This document shows, piece by piece, positions 1 to 6,106 of a DNA stretch of 7,300 bases (its first letter is position 1; each line of letters starts with the position of its first letter). The notes beneath the pieces are model-generated. The model was not told the DNA's origin and did no database searches. It saw only the letters and a list, made by a program, of their open reading frames with translations. The stretch lies in NCBI GenBank assembly GCA_964470615.1, contig CAYYDH010000033.1, forward strand, positions 1 to 7,300, in the 5' to 3' direction. The stretch comes from CAYYDH01 sp964470615 (GTDB taxonomy: Bacteria > Patescibacteriota > Minisyncoccia > Minisyncoccales > GWA2-38-27). The translations under genes were made by a program, and so were the position numbers.

Positions 1-234
1 AACTTCTTCAACTACGTTTTGAATTTGTTCAACCTGAGGAACTTCGTCTTTTTTGAAACGCCGGTTTAAAATTTTAACCACCAAGTCGGAAATTCGTTTT
101 GACTTCTTTCCGTCGCCCTGCCCAGTTGCGGTAATCGCCTTTAAAACTGCTTCGGTAATCTTTTGCTGGTCAAAATTTACAACCGTGCCATCCCTCTTTT
201 GAATTTTTATCATTTTGTTTTCCATTTTTTGCAT
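1..234 (-). CDS. ATP-cone N-terminus of a ribonucleotide reductase (partial, runs off the window)
   Basis: The visible N-terminus (about 78 residues) is an ATP-cone, the allosteric nucleotide-binding domain at the front of many ribonucleotide reductases. Key stretches are IKIQKRDGTVVNFDQQKI near the start and VEQIQNVVEEV at the window edge, matching the family pattern of a K-R-DG-x-V-x-F opening and a VExIQxxVE helix. NrdR, the other common ATP-cone protein, is unlikely because there is no zinc ribbon ahead of the cone. The enzyme would reduce ribonucleotides to deoxyribonucleotides in the cytoplasm. Whether it is class II (NrdJ) or class III (NrdD) cannot be told from this fragment. Three in-frame ATG codons begin at 234, 225 and 213. 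I took 234 because the promoter just upstream predicts a transcript start near 239; none of the three has a convincing Shine-Dalgarno site. The C-terminal part lies beyond base 1. Confidence 0.8.
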   Translation of the reverse strand, partial: MQKMENKMIKIQKRDGTVVNFDQQKITEAVLKAITATGQGDGKKSKRISDLVVKILNRRFKKDEVPQVEQIQNVVEEV

Positions 235-245
235 CGAATTACTTC

Positions 246-273
246 ATTCTATCGCGTAAAAAAAACGGGTCAA
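246..273 (-). promoter_or_regulatory. Sigma-70-type promoter of the ribonucleotide reductase gene
   Basis: Read on the minus strand, TTGACC (268-273) and TAGAAT (246-251) are separated by 16 bp. The predicted transcript start is near 239, only about 5 nt before the first ATG at 234, so the mRNA would be nearly leaderless for that start. The -35 matches 5 of 6 consensus bases and the -10 matches 5 of 6. Confidence 0.65.
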
Positions 274-275
274 GC

Positions 276-340
276 CCTACTAAGTTTTTTAGCAAGAGTT
301 TTTAATCTTTAAGTAAAAGTAGCAAAAAAAGCTTACTAGG
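276..340. repeat. Imperfect inverted repeat upstream of the reductase promoter
   Basis: Arms at 276-293 (CCTACTAAGTTTTTTAGC) and 322-340 (its near reverse complement, with mismatches and one extra A/T) flank about 28 bp of AT-rich DNA. A related motif, CAAGTAGG, follows at 342-349. The repeat lies between the ftsZ terminator and the -35 element of the reductase promoter, so it is probably not in either transcript. That position would suit an operator. It does not resemble the usual NrdR box. The function is inferred from position only. Confidence 0.4.
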
Positions 341-365
341 ACAAGTAGGTCAGGCTGTGGAAAAC

Positions 366-387
366 TAAAAAAGAGGCTATCGCCTCT
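366..387 (-). terminator. Intrinsic terminator after ftsZ
   Basis: On the minus strand a perfect 6-bp stem (AGAGGC at 382-387 with GCCTCT at 372-377, 4-nt loop) is followed at once by a run of six T. It starts 27 bp after the ftsZ stop codon and closes the membrane protein-ybeY-ftsA-ftsZ operon. Confidence 0.85.
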
Positions 388-414
388 CATTCTTTCCGAA
401 CCCGCATTAAATTT

Positions 415-1350
415 CTAAAACCCCGTGGCAATCACTGTCACCTTTATCTCCCCGGTCTTTAATTTCTCGTCTTGAATGGCGCCGAAAATAATTCGGGCGT
501 CCGGCGAAACATTCTGGGTAATGATTTTTGCCACCTCTTCCACTTCTGACAAGCTAATATCTTTGCCGCCAGATACATTGAACAAAACTCCTTTGGCGCC
601 AAAACAGGATAAGTCTAAAAGCGGAAAGTTCAACGCCTTCAAAGCAGCTTCCTTGGCTCTTTCTTGGCCCCTGGCCAACCCGACTCCGAACAAGGCAGAA
701 CCAGAGTCTTTCATAATCGCTTTAACATCGGCGAAATCAATATTAATGATACCAGGCAGAACAATCAGATCAGAGATCCCCTGCACAGCTTGCCTCAATA
801 TCTCATCGCAGAACCAAAAAGCGCTGGAAACCGTTGTCTCAGATTCTAAAATAGAAAGAAGCTTGTCGTTGGAAATTACAATTAAAGAATCAACCTTTTC
901 TTTAATCTTCCGCAAACTGCTTTCAGCGATGTTTTTTCTTTGCTCGCCCTCAAAAGAAAAGGGCTTTGTCACAATAGCTATTGTTAAAGCTCCAAGACCC
1001 TTGGCAATTCCAGCCACAACCGGCGCTGCTCCGCTGCCGCAGCCCCCTCCCAAGCCACAGGTGATAAAAACCATATCAGAACCCTGCAGGGCTTGCTGAA
1101 TTTCTTCTCTTTGCTCCTCAGCTGCTTTCCGACCTATTTCCGGATTCATTCCCGTACCAAGCCCTTTGGTTATTTTCTTGCCAATCTGAACCTGCTGATG
1201 AGCCCGGCTCTTATTAAGATCCTGAATGTCGGCATTCACGGCAACCAAATCAACTCCCGCAATATGGCACTTGGCCATCCGGGATATGGCGTTGCCGCCT
1301 GAGCCGCCCACGCCCACCACCTTTATTTTCGCAGAGTTTTTCATAAGCAT
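415..1350 (-). CDS. ftsZ: Cell division protein FtsZ, core-only form
   Basis: FtsZ is the tubulin-like GTPase that polymerises into the cytokinetic Z-ring. The N-terminal nucleotide-binding fold is clear: VVGVGGSGGNAISRM (residues 11-25), the tubulin-signature T4 loop GGGCGSG (101-107) and the synergy T7 loop NIDFADV (203-209), with the catalytic acids D205 and D208 present. The T4 loop has Cys104 where Thr is normal. The C-terminal activation domain ends with VTVIATGF at residue 311, the usual end of the folded core. The flexible linker and the C-terminal peptide that binds FtsA are absent. The stop is TAG, and readthrough in the same frame gives nothing like that peptide. ATG codons occur at 1350 and 1344. 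Either could be the start, since the gene's own promoter predicts a transcript beginning around 1348-1351, and there is no Shine-Dalgarno site. It lies 36 bp after ftsA. Confidence 0.95.
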   Translation of the reverse strand: MLMKNSAKIKVVGVGGSGGNAISRMAKCHIAGVDLVAVNADIQDLNKSRAHQQVQIGKKITKGLGTGMNPEIGRKAAEEQREEIQQALQGSDMVFITCGLGGGCGSGAAPVVAGIAKGLGALTIAIVTKPFSFEGEQRKNIAESSLRKIKEKVDSLIVISNDKLLSILESETTVSSAFWFCDEILRQAVQGISDLIVLPGIINIDFADVKAIMKDSGSALFGVGLARGQERAKEAALKALNFPLLDLSCFGAKGVLFNVSGGKDISLSEVEEVAKIITQNVSPDARIIFGAIQDEKLKTGEIKVTVIATGF

Positions 1351-1354
1351 TAAG

Positions 1355-1382
1355 ATTTTAGCAATCCGCCTGGATTTGTCAA
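1355..1382 (-). promoter_or_regulatory. Promoter of ftsZ, predicting a leaderless mRNA
   Basis: Minus-strand TTGACA (1377-1382, perfect consensus) and TAAAAT (1355-1360) are 16 bp apart, with a TG one base upstream of the -10 (extended -10). It fills the short gap after the ftsA stop. The expected transcript start, about 1348, falls on or next to the ATG codons at 1350 and 1344. It would let FtsZ be made in excess over FtsA. Confidence 0.75.
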
Positions 1383-1386
1383 AACC

Positions 1387-2592
1387 CTAAGGAATGAAAT
1401 TCCTAAAAAAGCCCTTGATTCTGCTTTTCATCCCGTTGCCCGAAGGCTCCACTTCCAGAGCTACTCCCTCCATAACTAAGCCGCAAAGCACGGAAAAACT
1501 AGGATCTTCCAAGGAAGCTGAAAATCTTTTAGGCACTCCTACCCTACAAGGCAAACCCAGCTCCTTTTTAGCCAAATCTTTGATGCCAGGAAGCTTGGCT
1601 CCTCCGCCGGTCAAAACTACTCCGCTGGGCAGCAAGCCCTGCTTGGAAATCTTTTTCAGCTCCTTTGAGGCAAGGGAAAATATTTCTGAAACCCTGGCTT
1701 CAATAATTTCACTTAACGTCTTTTTGGAGAAAATAAGCGGTTCCTCTCCTTCAATTTTTATCTTTTTCTCATCTTTAGAAAACCTTTGATTGGGGTGACA
1801 GCTTCCAAACTCTATCTTAATTTTCTCAGCTACATCAATATCGGTTTTGAGACAAATGGCAATATCGCTGGTAATGCTTGCTGAACCGATTGGAAAAACA
1901 GCAGCATGAATCAAACTCGCTTCTTCAAAAACAGCTAGGCTGGTTGTGCCAGCCCCAATATCTAAAACAACTACTCCCAGTTCTTTTTCACGAGGACTCA
2001 AAACAGCCCTGGCGCTGGCTAAAGGAGTAGGGATTAAATCAAAGTTAATCTGAAGACCGGCATTTGAGATCGCCTGAATAGAATTCTTTAAGTATGGGGA
2101 AAAGCCGCAAAGAACTAGAACATCAGCTTCAAGTCTCATCCCCTGCATACCGACTGCTTCTTTCACTCCTTTTTCTTCATCAACAATGTATTCCTTCGGG
2201 AAAATATCCAGTATCTCTTTATTAGGAGGCAAAGGAAGCGACTGAGCGTTTTGAAGAACCCTGTCTATATCTTCTTCAGAAATCTTTTGATCGGCGCGCG
2301 AGACTGAAACTAAACCGCGGGAAGCATTGCAGAATATGTGGCAGCCGCCAATGCTGGCGTACACCCCGCTTATCTTCCGACCGCAATCTTGTTCGGCTTT
2401 TTTAACCAAAGAGGCAATTGCACCAGCAACATTGTGAGGATTAACCACAACCCCTCTTCTCACGCCCAAAGACGGCTCCTGGTGAGAAGACAAAACCTCA
2501 AAATTCTCGCTTTTTTCTTTAGGAGCAGCTACGAGAATCTTTATTGTACTGGTCCCTATGTCTAAGCCAGCAATGATGGGAAGACGAGGCAT
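1387..2592 (-). CDS. ftsA: Cell division protein FtsA
   Basis: FtsA is an actin-like ATPase that ties FtsZ filaments to the inner face of the membrane and recruits later division proteins. The actin-fold motifs appear in order: phosphate-1 loop AGLDIGTSTIKILV (8-21), phosphate-2 loop VVVLDIGAGTTSLAV (207-221) and the adenosine motif GVVLTGGGAKLPGI (324-337). The region between the first two (about 85-165) corresponds to the 1C domain. The C-terminus, KSRIKGFFRNFIP, is a basic amphipathic helix typical of the FtsA membrane anchor. The 401-residue length is normal. The start lies 6 bp after the ybeY stop, with no visible Shine-Dalgarno site, so translation may depend on coupling. The neighbouring FtsZ lacks the peptide FtsA usually grips. 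Confidence 0.95.
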   Translation of the reverse strand: MPRLPIIAGLDIGTSTIKILVAAPKEKSENFEVLSSHQEPSLGVRRGVVVNPHNVAGAIASLVKKAEQDCGRKISGVYASIGGCHIFCNASRGLVSVSRADQKISEEDIDRVLQNAQSLPLPPNKEILDIFPKEYIVDEEKGVKEAVGMQGMRLEADVLVLCGFSPYLKNSIQAISNAGLQINFDLIPTPLASARAVLSPREKELGVVVLDIGAGTTSLAVFEEASLIHAAVFPIGSASITSDIAICLKTDIDVAEKIKIEFGSCHPNQRFSKDEKKIKIEGEEPLIFSKKTLSEIIEARVSEIFSLASKELKKISKQGLLPSGVVLTGGGAKLPGIKDLAKKELGLPCRVGVPKRFSASLEDPSFSVLCGLVMEGVALEVEPSGNGMKSRIKGFFRNFIP

Positions 2593-2598
2593 AATGTA

Positions 2599-3006
2599 TT
2601 AAAGTTTTGATAAATAATATTCTTGTTTTTGCTCCATTAGTTTTGCTTTTTTTGAGCCATTCTCATGCTCGTATCCTAACAAATGCAGAAGGCCGTGGAT
2701 AAAAACCCTTGCCAGTTCTTCTTCAAAAGAAAAGCCTAACTTCTTGGCGTTTTGCCTTATCTTAGCTAAACAGATAACTATTTCTCCCAGTGAAAAATCC
2801 AGTTCTGACGCTTCAAAAGAAAGAACGTCTGTCGGTTCGTCTTTGCCTCGGTACCTCTTGTTCAGCTTTCTGATTTCTCCGGCTGTTATTATTGCTACGG
2901 ATATATCCTCTATCTTACCATTTTCGCCTTTTAAAACAATTTTAGCAATTCTTTTAAAAAAGTTGTTATCAATTTTCTCCTGAGTCAGATTTTTAATTTC
3001 AGCCAT
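2599..3006 (-). CDS. ybeY: Endoribonuclease YbeY (rRNA maturation factor)
   Basis: YbeY is a zinc-dependent endoribonuclease involved in 16S rRNA 3'-end maturation and ribosome quality control. The metal site HGLLHLLGYEH spans residues 104-114, with ligands H104, H108 and H114. Other family blocks are TDVLSF (59-64) and GEIVIC (74-79). The 135-residue length is typical of short members. The start is 3 bp after the stop of the membrane protein gene, with AAAGG about 7 nt upstream as a moderate ribosome site. Linkage of ybeY with rpsU and yqeY nearby fits a ribosome-assembly theme. Confidence 0.95.
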   Translation of the reverse strand: MAEIKNLTQEKIDNNFFKRIAKIVLKGENGKIEDISVAIITAGEIRKLNKRYRGKDEPTDVLSFEASELDFSLGEIVICLAKIRQNAKKLGFSFEEELARVFIHGLLHLLGYEHENGSKKAKLMEQKQEYYLSKL

Positions 3007-3009
3007 AGC

Positions 3010-3684
3010 TTAACCTTTTGCCCTTTTCAGATTCTCGTAAATTAAGAATCCGTAGACAATACCCAAAGGAGCTATCAGGGCGTTTAAAACCAACCCCAAT
3101 ATCTCTCCCAATAGCATCAAGCCAGAAGAATCAAGAATCTCCATAACGACCGTCACCGGAATCATTACAACAAAGACTATAAAACCAAACCCTACGAAGC
3201 GCCAGAAAACTTTCCACCAAAATCCTCTTACCAGCTCTTTACTTCTCTTAAGGGCGGCCATGCCCTTTAAGCCTTCGGAAATAAAAACGTATTTTGAAAA
3301 AACGTACCAAACAGAGAAAATGATGCCTGGGATAATAAGAAGAACGAAACCTATTATTGAAATTAAACCCGTGAGAAACGATACCCAAAAAAACGAAATT
3401 ATTCTCGGCCAACCGTTGGCCATTGCTTCTTTGAACCCGATGGTTTTCTCCCTGTTATTAACTACGTGAATCAAAGAAGCAGACGTCCACAACTCAAGGA
3501 TTATAAAAACCAATAAACAAATTAACCAATCAGCCCGCAAAATCGGAAACAATAAAAACCATACTAAGGGAATTGCCGTTAAGCTCAAAAAAACCAAGAA
3601 CTTTTTTTTATAAATTCGGAGGGCTTCAGCTATCAGCTTCCCTATCCCGGGTAATTGCCGAATTGGCTGATCAGGAATATCCAT
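3010..3684 (-). CDS. Multi-pass membrane protein, resembling the GPDPase membrane-domain family
   Basis: This is a 224-residue integral membrane protein of unknown function. Hydrophobic spans lie at about residues 28-47, 53-72, 96-126, 161-181 and 188-216, with a basic cytoplasmic-type tail (KRAKG). The block IIPGIIFSVWYVFSKYV, then EGLKGMAALKRSKELVRG and WWKVF (about 117-160), resembles the membrane domain seen in glycerophosphodiester phosphodiesterases and related uncharacterised proteins, where an E-G-x-G-x-x-AL-x-RS-x-x-L-x-x-G pattern recurs. No catalytic domain is attached, so no enzymatic role is claimed. I chose ATG 3684 (MDIPDQPIRQ). The longer in-frame start at 3741 lies inside the upstream terminator and before the predicted transcript start, so it cannot be used. 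It is the first gene of the operon that continues with ybeY, ftsA and ftsZ. Confidence 0.8.
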   Translation of the reverse strand: MDIPDQPIRQLPGIGKLIAEALRIYKKKFLVFLSLTAIPLVWFLLFPILRADWLICLLVFIILELWTSASLIHVVNNREKTIGFKEAMANGWPRIISFFWVSFLTGLISIIGFVLLIIPGIIFSVWYVFSKYVFISEGLKGMAALKRSKELVRGFWWKVFWRFVGFGFIVFVVMIPVTVVMEILDSSGLMLLGEILGLVLNALIAPLGIVYGFLIYENLKRAKG

Positions 3685-3713
3685 AGTTTTTTCTTTTATT
3701 TTATTATTACTTA

Positions 3714-3741
3714 ATTTTACCAGGCCAGTTCCAAAAATCAA
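3714..3741 (-). promoter_or_regulatory. Promoter of the membrane protein-ybeY-ftsA-ftsZ operon
   Basis: Minus-strand TTGATT (3736-3741) and TAAAAT (3714-3719) are 16 bp apart, with TGG just upstream of the -10 (extended -10). The -35 overlaps the T-tract of the preceding terminator. The predicted transcript start is near 3707, giving a purine-rich leader of about 22 nt before ATG 3684. Confidence 0.6.
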
Positions 3742-3770
3742 ATACCGCTCCGCTAGAAACGGAACGGTAT
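3733..3770 (-). terminator. Intrinsic terminator after yqeY
   Basis: On the minus strand an 11-bp stem (3760-3770 with 3742-3752) contains one T-G wobble and has a 7-nt loop. It is followed by a TTGATTTTT tract. It lies 19 bp beyond the yqeY stop and ends the lepB operon. Confidence 0.85.
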
Positions 3771-3789
3771 CATGAGAAAGTGTTGAGTT

Positions 3790-4236
3790 TTATCCTAGTG
3801 CTTCTTTTACGATTTTGCTTACCAAGCTTCCATCGGCTTTGCCTTTTACCTGCGGGGCTATTTCTTTCATTACCTTGCCGATATCTTTGGCATCTTTAGC
3901 TCCTGTTTTTTCCACTGCTGACTTAACCACCTTTCTTATTTCCTCCTCTGACATTAATTCAGGAAGATATTTCTGCAAAATCACAATTTCTTTTTTCTCT
4001 TTATCAGCTAAGTCCTGCCTGTTTCCTTTTTCAAAGGCGGCTACCGATTCTTTTCTTTTTTTCAGTTCGGAAAAAAGAATTTCTATCGCCTCTTCATCGG
4101 TTGATTCTTTGGCCTTGGCTAATTCTTTATTCATGATAGCAGCCAGGACCATTCCCAAAACTGAACGGCTGATATCATCGCCCTTCTTTAGGGCTTCGTT
4201 AAGATCGTTTTTTATCCTTTGTTTTAGCGCCTCCAT
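3790..4236 (-). CDS. yqeY: YqeY/GatB-like protein
   Basis: A 148-residue member of the YqeY family, which is related to the tail domain of the amidotransferase subunit GatB. That domain contacts tRNA in GatB; the role of the stand-alone protein is not settled. Family landmarks are visible: an N-terminal helical half with SRSVLGMVLAAIMNKE (23-38), then KYLPELMSEEEI (89-100) and GKVMKEIAPQVKGKADG (about 119-135). The start overlaps the end of rpsU by 13 bp and has no clear Shine-Dalgarno site, pointing to translational coupling with rpsU. The rpsU-yqeY pairing is conserved across many bacteria, which supports both calls. Confidence 0.93.
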   Translation of the reverse strand: MEALKQRIKNDLNEALKKGDDISRSVLGMVLAAIMNKELAKAKESTDEEAIEILFSELKKRKESVAAFEKGNRQDLADKEKKEIVILQKYLPELMSEEEIRKVVKSAVEKTGAKDAKDIGKVMKEIAPQVKGKADGSLVSKIVKEALG

Positions 4237-4466
4237 CTGTATTTAGGCTCGTCGCCCTTGCTCATTTTTATCATCGTTTCATACTCTTTTCTTTTTTCCT
4301 CTCTTCTCAAAGCTGACCTTTTCTTCATATTCTTACTCTTACTGCGTTCCTGGAAACGATTCTTCCTCGCCCGAAGCAAAATACCGCTTTGTTTCACTCG
4401 TTTGGAAAAGCGTCGAACTAAGCTTTGCGATGTTTCTCTTTCTTCTTTTTTTATCTCTAAAGGCAT
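4224..4466 (-). CDS. rpsU: Small ribosomal subunit protein bS21, with a C-terminal extension
   Basis: bS21 sits on the 30S platform close to the 3' end of 16S rRNA and the anti-Shine-Dalgarno sequence. The recognisable core runs from SLVRRFSKRVKQSGILLRAR (15-34) to the basic stretch KNMKKRSALRREEKRK (45-60). The protein is highly basic, as expected. At 80 residues it is longer than common bS21 (about 58-71). The extra tail (about 61-80, with Y62, Y76 and W78) reaches into the yqeY start. The start at 4466 lies 11 bp after the HIT gene stop. That gap holds a 12-bp palindrome and no Shine-Dalgarno site. Confidence 0.9.
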   Translation of the reverse strand: MPLEIKKEERETSQSLVRRFSKRVKQSGILLRARKNRFQERSKSKNMKKRSALRREEKRKEYETMIKMSKGDEPKYRWRR

Positions 4467-4467
4467 A

Positions 4468-4479
4468 AGTTATATAACT
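4468..4479. repeat. 12-bp palindrome in front of rpsU
   Basis: AGTTATATAACT is a perfect palindrome, 1 bp ahead of the rpsU ATG (minus strand), and it overlaps the HIT stop codon. It occupies the position of a ribosome site. It could form a weak AU hairpin, be a binding site, or act as a -10-like TATATA, but no matching -35 is visible. Confidence 0.35.
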
Positions 4480-4807
4480 ATGGCATTTCGGATACTTTAC
4501 CACCTAGCAAATGCAAATGCAAGTGATCAACCATCTGCCCGCCTTCGCGGCCAACGTTAAAAACCAGCTTGTAACCCTTAAGACCCCTGTCTTCTGCTAT
4601 TTTTTTAGATATTAAAATCAGCTCGCCAGCTAAAACCTTATCGCTTTTCTCAATCTGGGCTACGGAAATAATGTGTTTTTTGGGAATAATAAGAAGATGA
4701 ACCTGGGCTTTCGGATGAATATCTTTAATCACAATTGCCTTTTCGTCTTCGTATATAATGTCGCTTGGCACCTCTTTGGCTATAATCTTGCAGAAAATAC
4801 AATCCAT
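4478..4807 (-). CDS. HIT-family (histidine triad, HINT-like) nucleotide hydrolase
   Basis: HINT-type proteins hydrolyse nucleoside phosphoramidates and adenylated amines, using the middle histidine of the triad as nucleophile. Here the triad is DHLHLHLLGG (94-103), giving H95, H97 (expected nucleophile) and H99. The N-terminus CIFCKIIAKEVPSDIIYED (3-21) is classic HINT, and C3 and C6 may bind zinc with H45. N84 in the VFNVG segment fits the substrate-binding strand. At 109 residues it is slightly short, ending soon after the triad. The start follows the hisS stop by 2 bp, with only AGG as a weak ribosome site, so it is probably coupled to hisS. The gene's tandem GCAAAT-like repeat near 4507-4521 (plus strand) simply encodes the alternating His-Leu triad. 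Confidence 0.93.
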   Translation of the reverse strand: MDCIFCKIIAKEVPSDIIYEDEKAIVIKDIHPKAQVHLLIIPKKHIISVAQIEKSDKVLAGELILISKKIAEDRGLKGYKLVFNVGREGGQMVDHLHLHLLGGKVSEMP

Positions 4808-4809
4808 AA

Positions 4810-6105
4810 TTACCTGATTTTCTTTTTAACGACTTCCACCACTTTGTCTATTTTAACTACGTCCTGTTTCCCTGTCTGCATATCGCGAACAATAATCGTC
4901 CCTTCTAGCGCCTCTTTTTGGCCTAAAATCAAAGTATACTTAGCTCCCAGCTTATCTGCTCTTGCCAGTTGAGCCTTCAAAGAATCGCGACCAAAGGATT
5001 CTGCCACTCTGATCTTTACTTTCCTGAACTCCTCCAACAGCTTTAACCCTTTCTTTTTCCCTAGATTCCCTATTTGGGCAAAAAACACATGACATTCTAT
5101 TTCTTTCCCAACCTTGACATCATTAGCTTTCATTAATCCTACGATTCTTTCTATTCCAGCTGCTGCCCCACAACCTGGTACGTCTCTACCGCCCAAAAGC
5201 CTCACCAGTTTATCGTATCGGCCTCCGCCCGCCACCGCAATTTGTCCTCTAGCTTCTTCGCCTTCAATCGGCGGATTCCCGGAGAATATTTCAAAAACAG
5301 TTTTAGTGTAATAATCCAAACCCCGCACTAAATAGGGGTTAAGACGGTATGCTACCCCGATCTCGTCTAAAAACTCCAGAACCTCTTTGAAGTGCGCCTG
5401 GCACTCTTCGCAAAGATGGTCAAGGACCTGAGGGGCATCGGCTTTCAAGGGCTGGCATTTTTCTTGTTTGCAATCAAGAATTCTCAGAACATTTTCCTGA
5501 AGCCTCCGTCTACAATCAACGCATAAAGAAACGCCCCTGGACTTAAAATAATTAGCCAACAGCTTTTTATAATAAGGCCGACATTGGTTATCACCAATAC
5601 TGTTTATCTCAACAATCATATTCTTTAGCTTCAGCTCCTGTAAAATGCTGTGGAAAATCTGGATAATCTGGGCATCAATTATAGCTCCGCCTTCTCCTAG
5701 AACCTCAAAACCGAACTGCCAAAATTGGCGGTAGCGGCCAGCTTGCGGATGCTCGTAGCGAAAGCAAGGACCAAAATACCAGAGCTTTATCGGCTGAGGC
5801 AAGTTCTGCATGCCATTCTCAATGTAGGCCCTGACAACCGGAGCTGTCCATTCCGGCCTTAAGGCCAGCAAATCCCCTCCTTTTGTTTTCAAGGCATACA
5901 GCTCCTTCTTTATAATATCTGTTGAAACGCCAATCCCTTTTGAAAAAATCTCAGCGTCTTCCAAAACCGGGGTATCAATTTTCCCAAACCCGTAAAAATC
6001 AGCAATGTCAGAAACAGTGTTATAAATCTTCTGGAAGTACTTCTGGTCTTCAGGCAAAACATCGTGCATTCCGCTGGGTGATTGAAACTTCGGCGGCTTT
6101 GTCAT
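4810..6105 (-). CDS. hisS: Histidyl-tRNA synthetase
   Basis: HisS charges tRNA-His with histidine (class II synthetase). Class II motif 1 lies near SGMHDVLPED (11-20). Motif 2 is FRYEHPQAGRYRQFWQFGFE (115-134), with the ATP-binding arginine at 116. Motif 3 is GCGAAAGIERI (311-321). The family-specific histidine signatures are RGLDYYTKTVFEI (261-273) and AGGGRYD (292-298). The C-terminal anticodon-binding domain covers roughly 336-431. An insertion carries a cysteine set, C195-x2-C198, C212, C217 and C232-x2-C235, which may bind a metal. Length 431 is normal. The start lies 1 bp after the lepB stop, so the two are in one transcript; AAGAAG upstream is at best a weak ribosome site. Confidence 0.97.
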   Translation of the reverse strand: MTKPPKFQSPSGMHDVLPEDQKYFQKIYNTVSDIADFYGFGKIDTPVLEDAEIFSKGIGVSTDIIKKELYALKTKGGDLLALRPEWTAPVVRAYIENGMQNLPQPIKLWYFGPCFRYEHPQAGRYRQFWQFGFEVLGEGGAIIDAQIIQIFHSILQELKLKNMIVEINSIGDNQCRPYYKKLLANYFKSRGVSLCVDCRRRLQENVLRILDCKQEKCQPLKADAPQVLDHLCEECQAHFKEVLEFLDEIGVAYRLNPYLVRGLDYYTKTVFEIFSGNPPIEGEEARGQIAVAGGGRYDKLVRLLGGRDVPGCGAAAGIERIVGLMKANDVKVGKEIECHVFFAQIGNLGKKKGLKLLEEFRKVKIRVAESFGRDSLKAQLARADKLGAKYTLILGQKEALEGTIIVRDMQTGKQDVVKIDKVVEVVKKKIR

Positions 6106-6106
6106 A

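Noticed and set aside
3685..3741. 19-residue N-terminal extension of the membrane protein
   Set aside because: It begins inside the terminator and upstream of the predicted transcript start.
4505..4525. Tandem repeat of a GCAAAT unit
   Set aside because: It is explained by the alternating His-Leu codons of the histidine triad.
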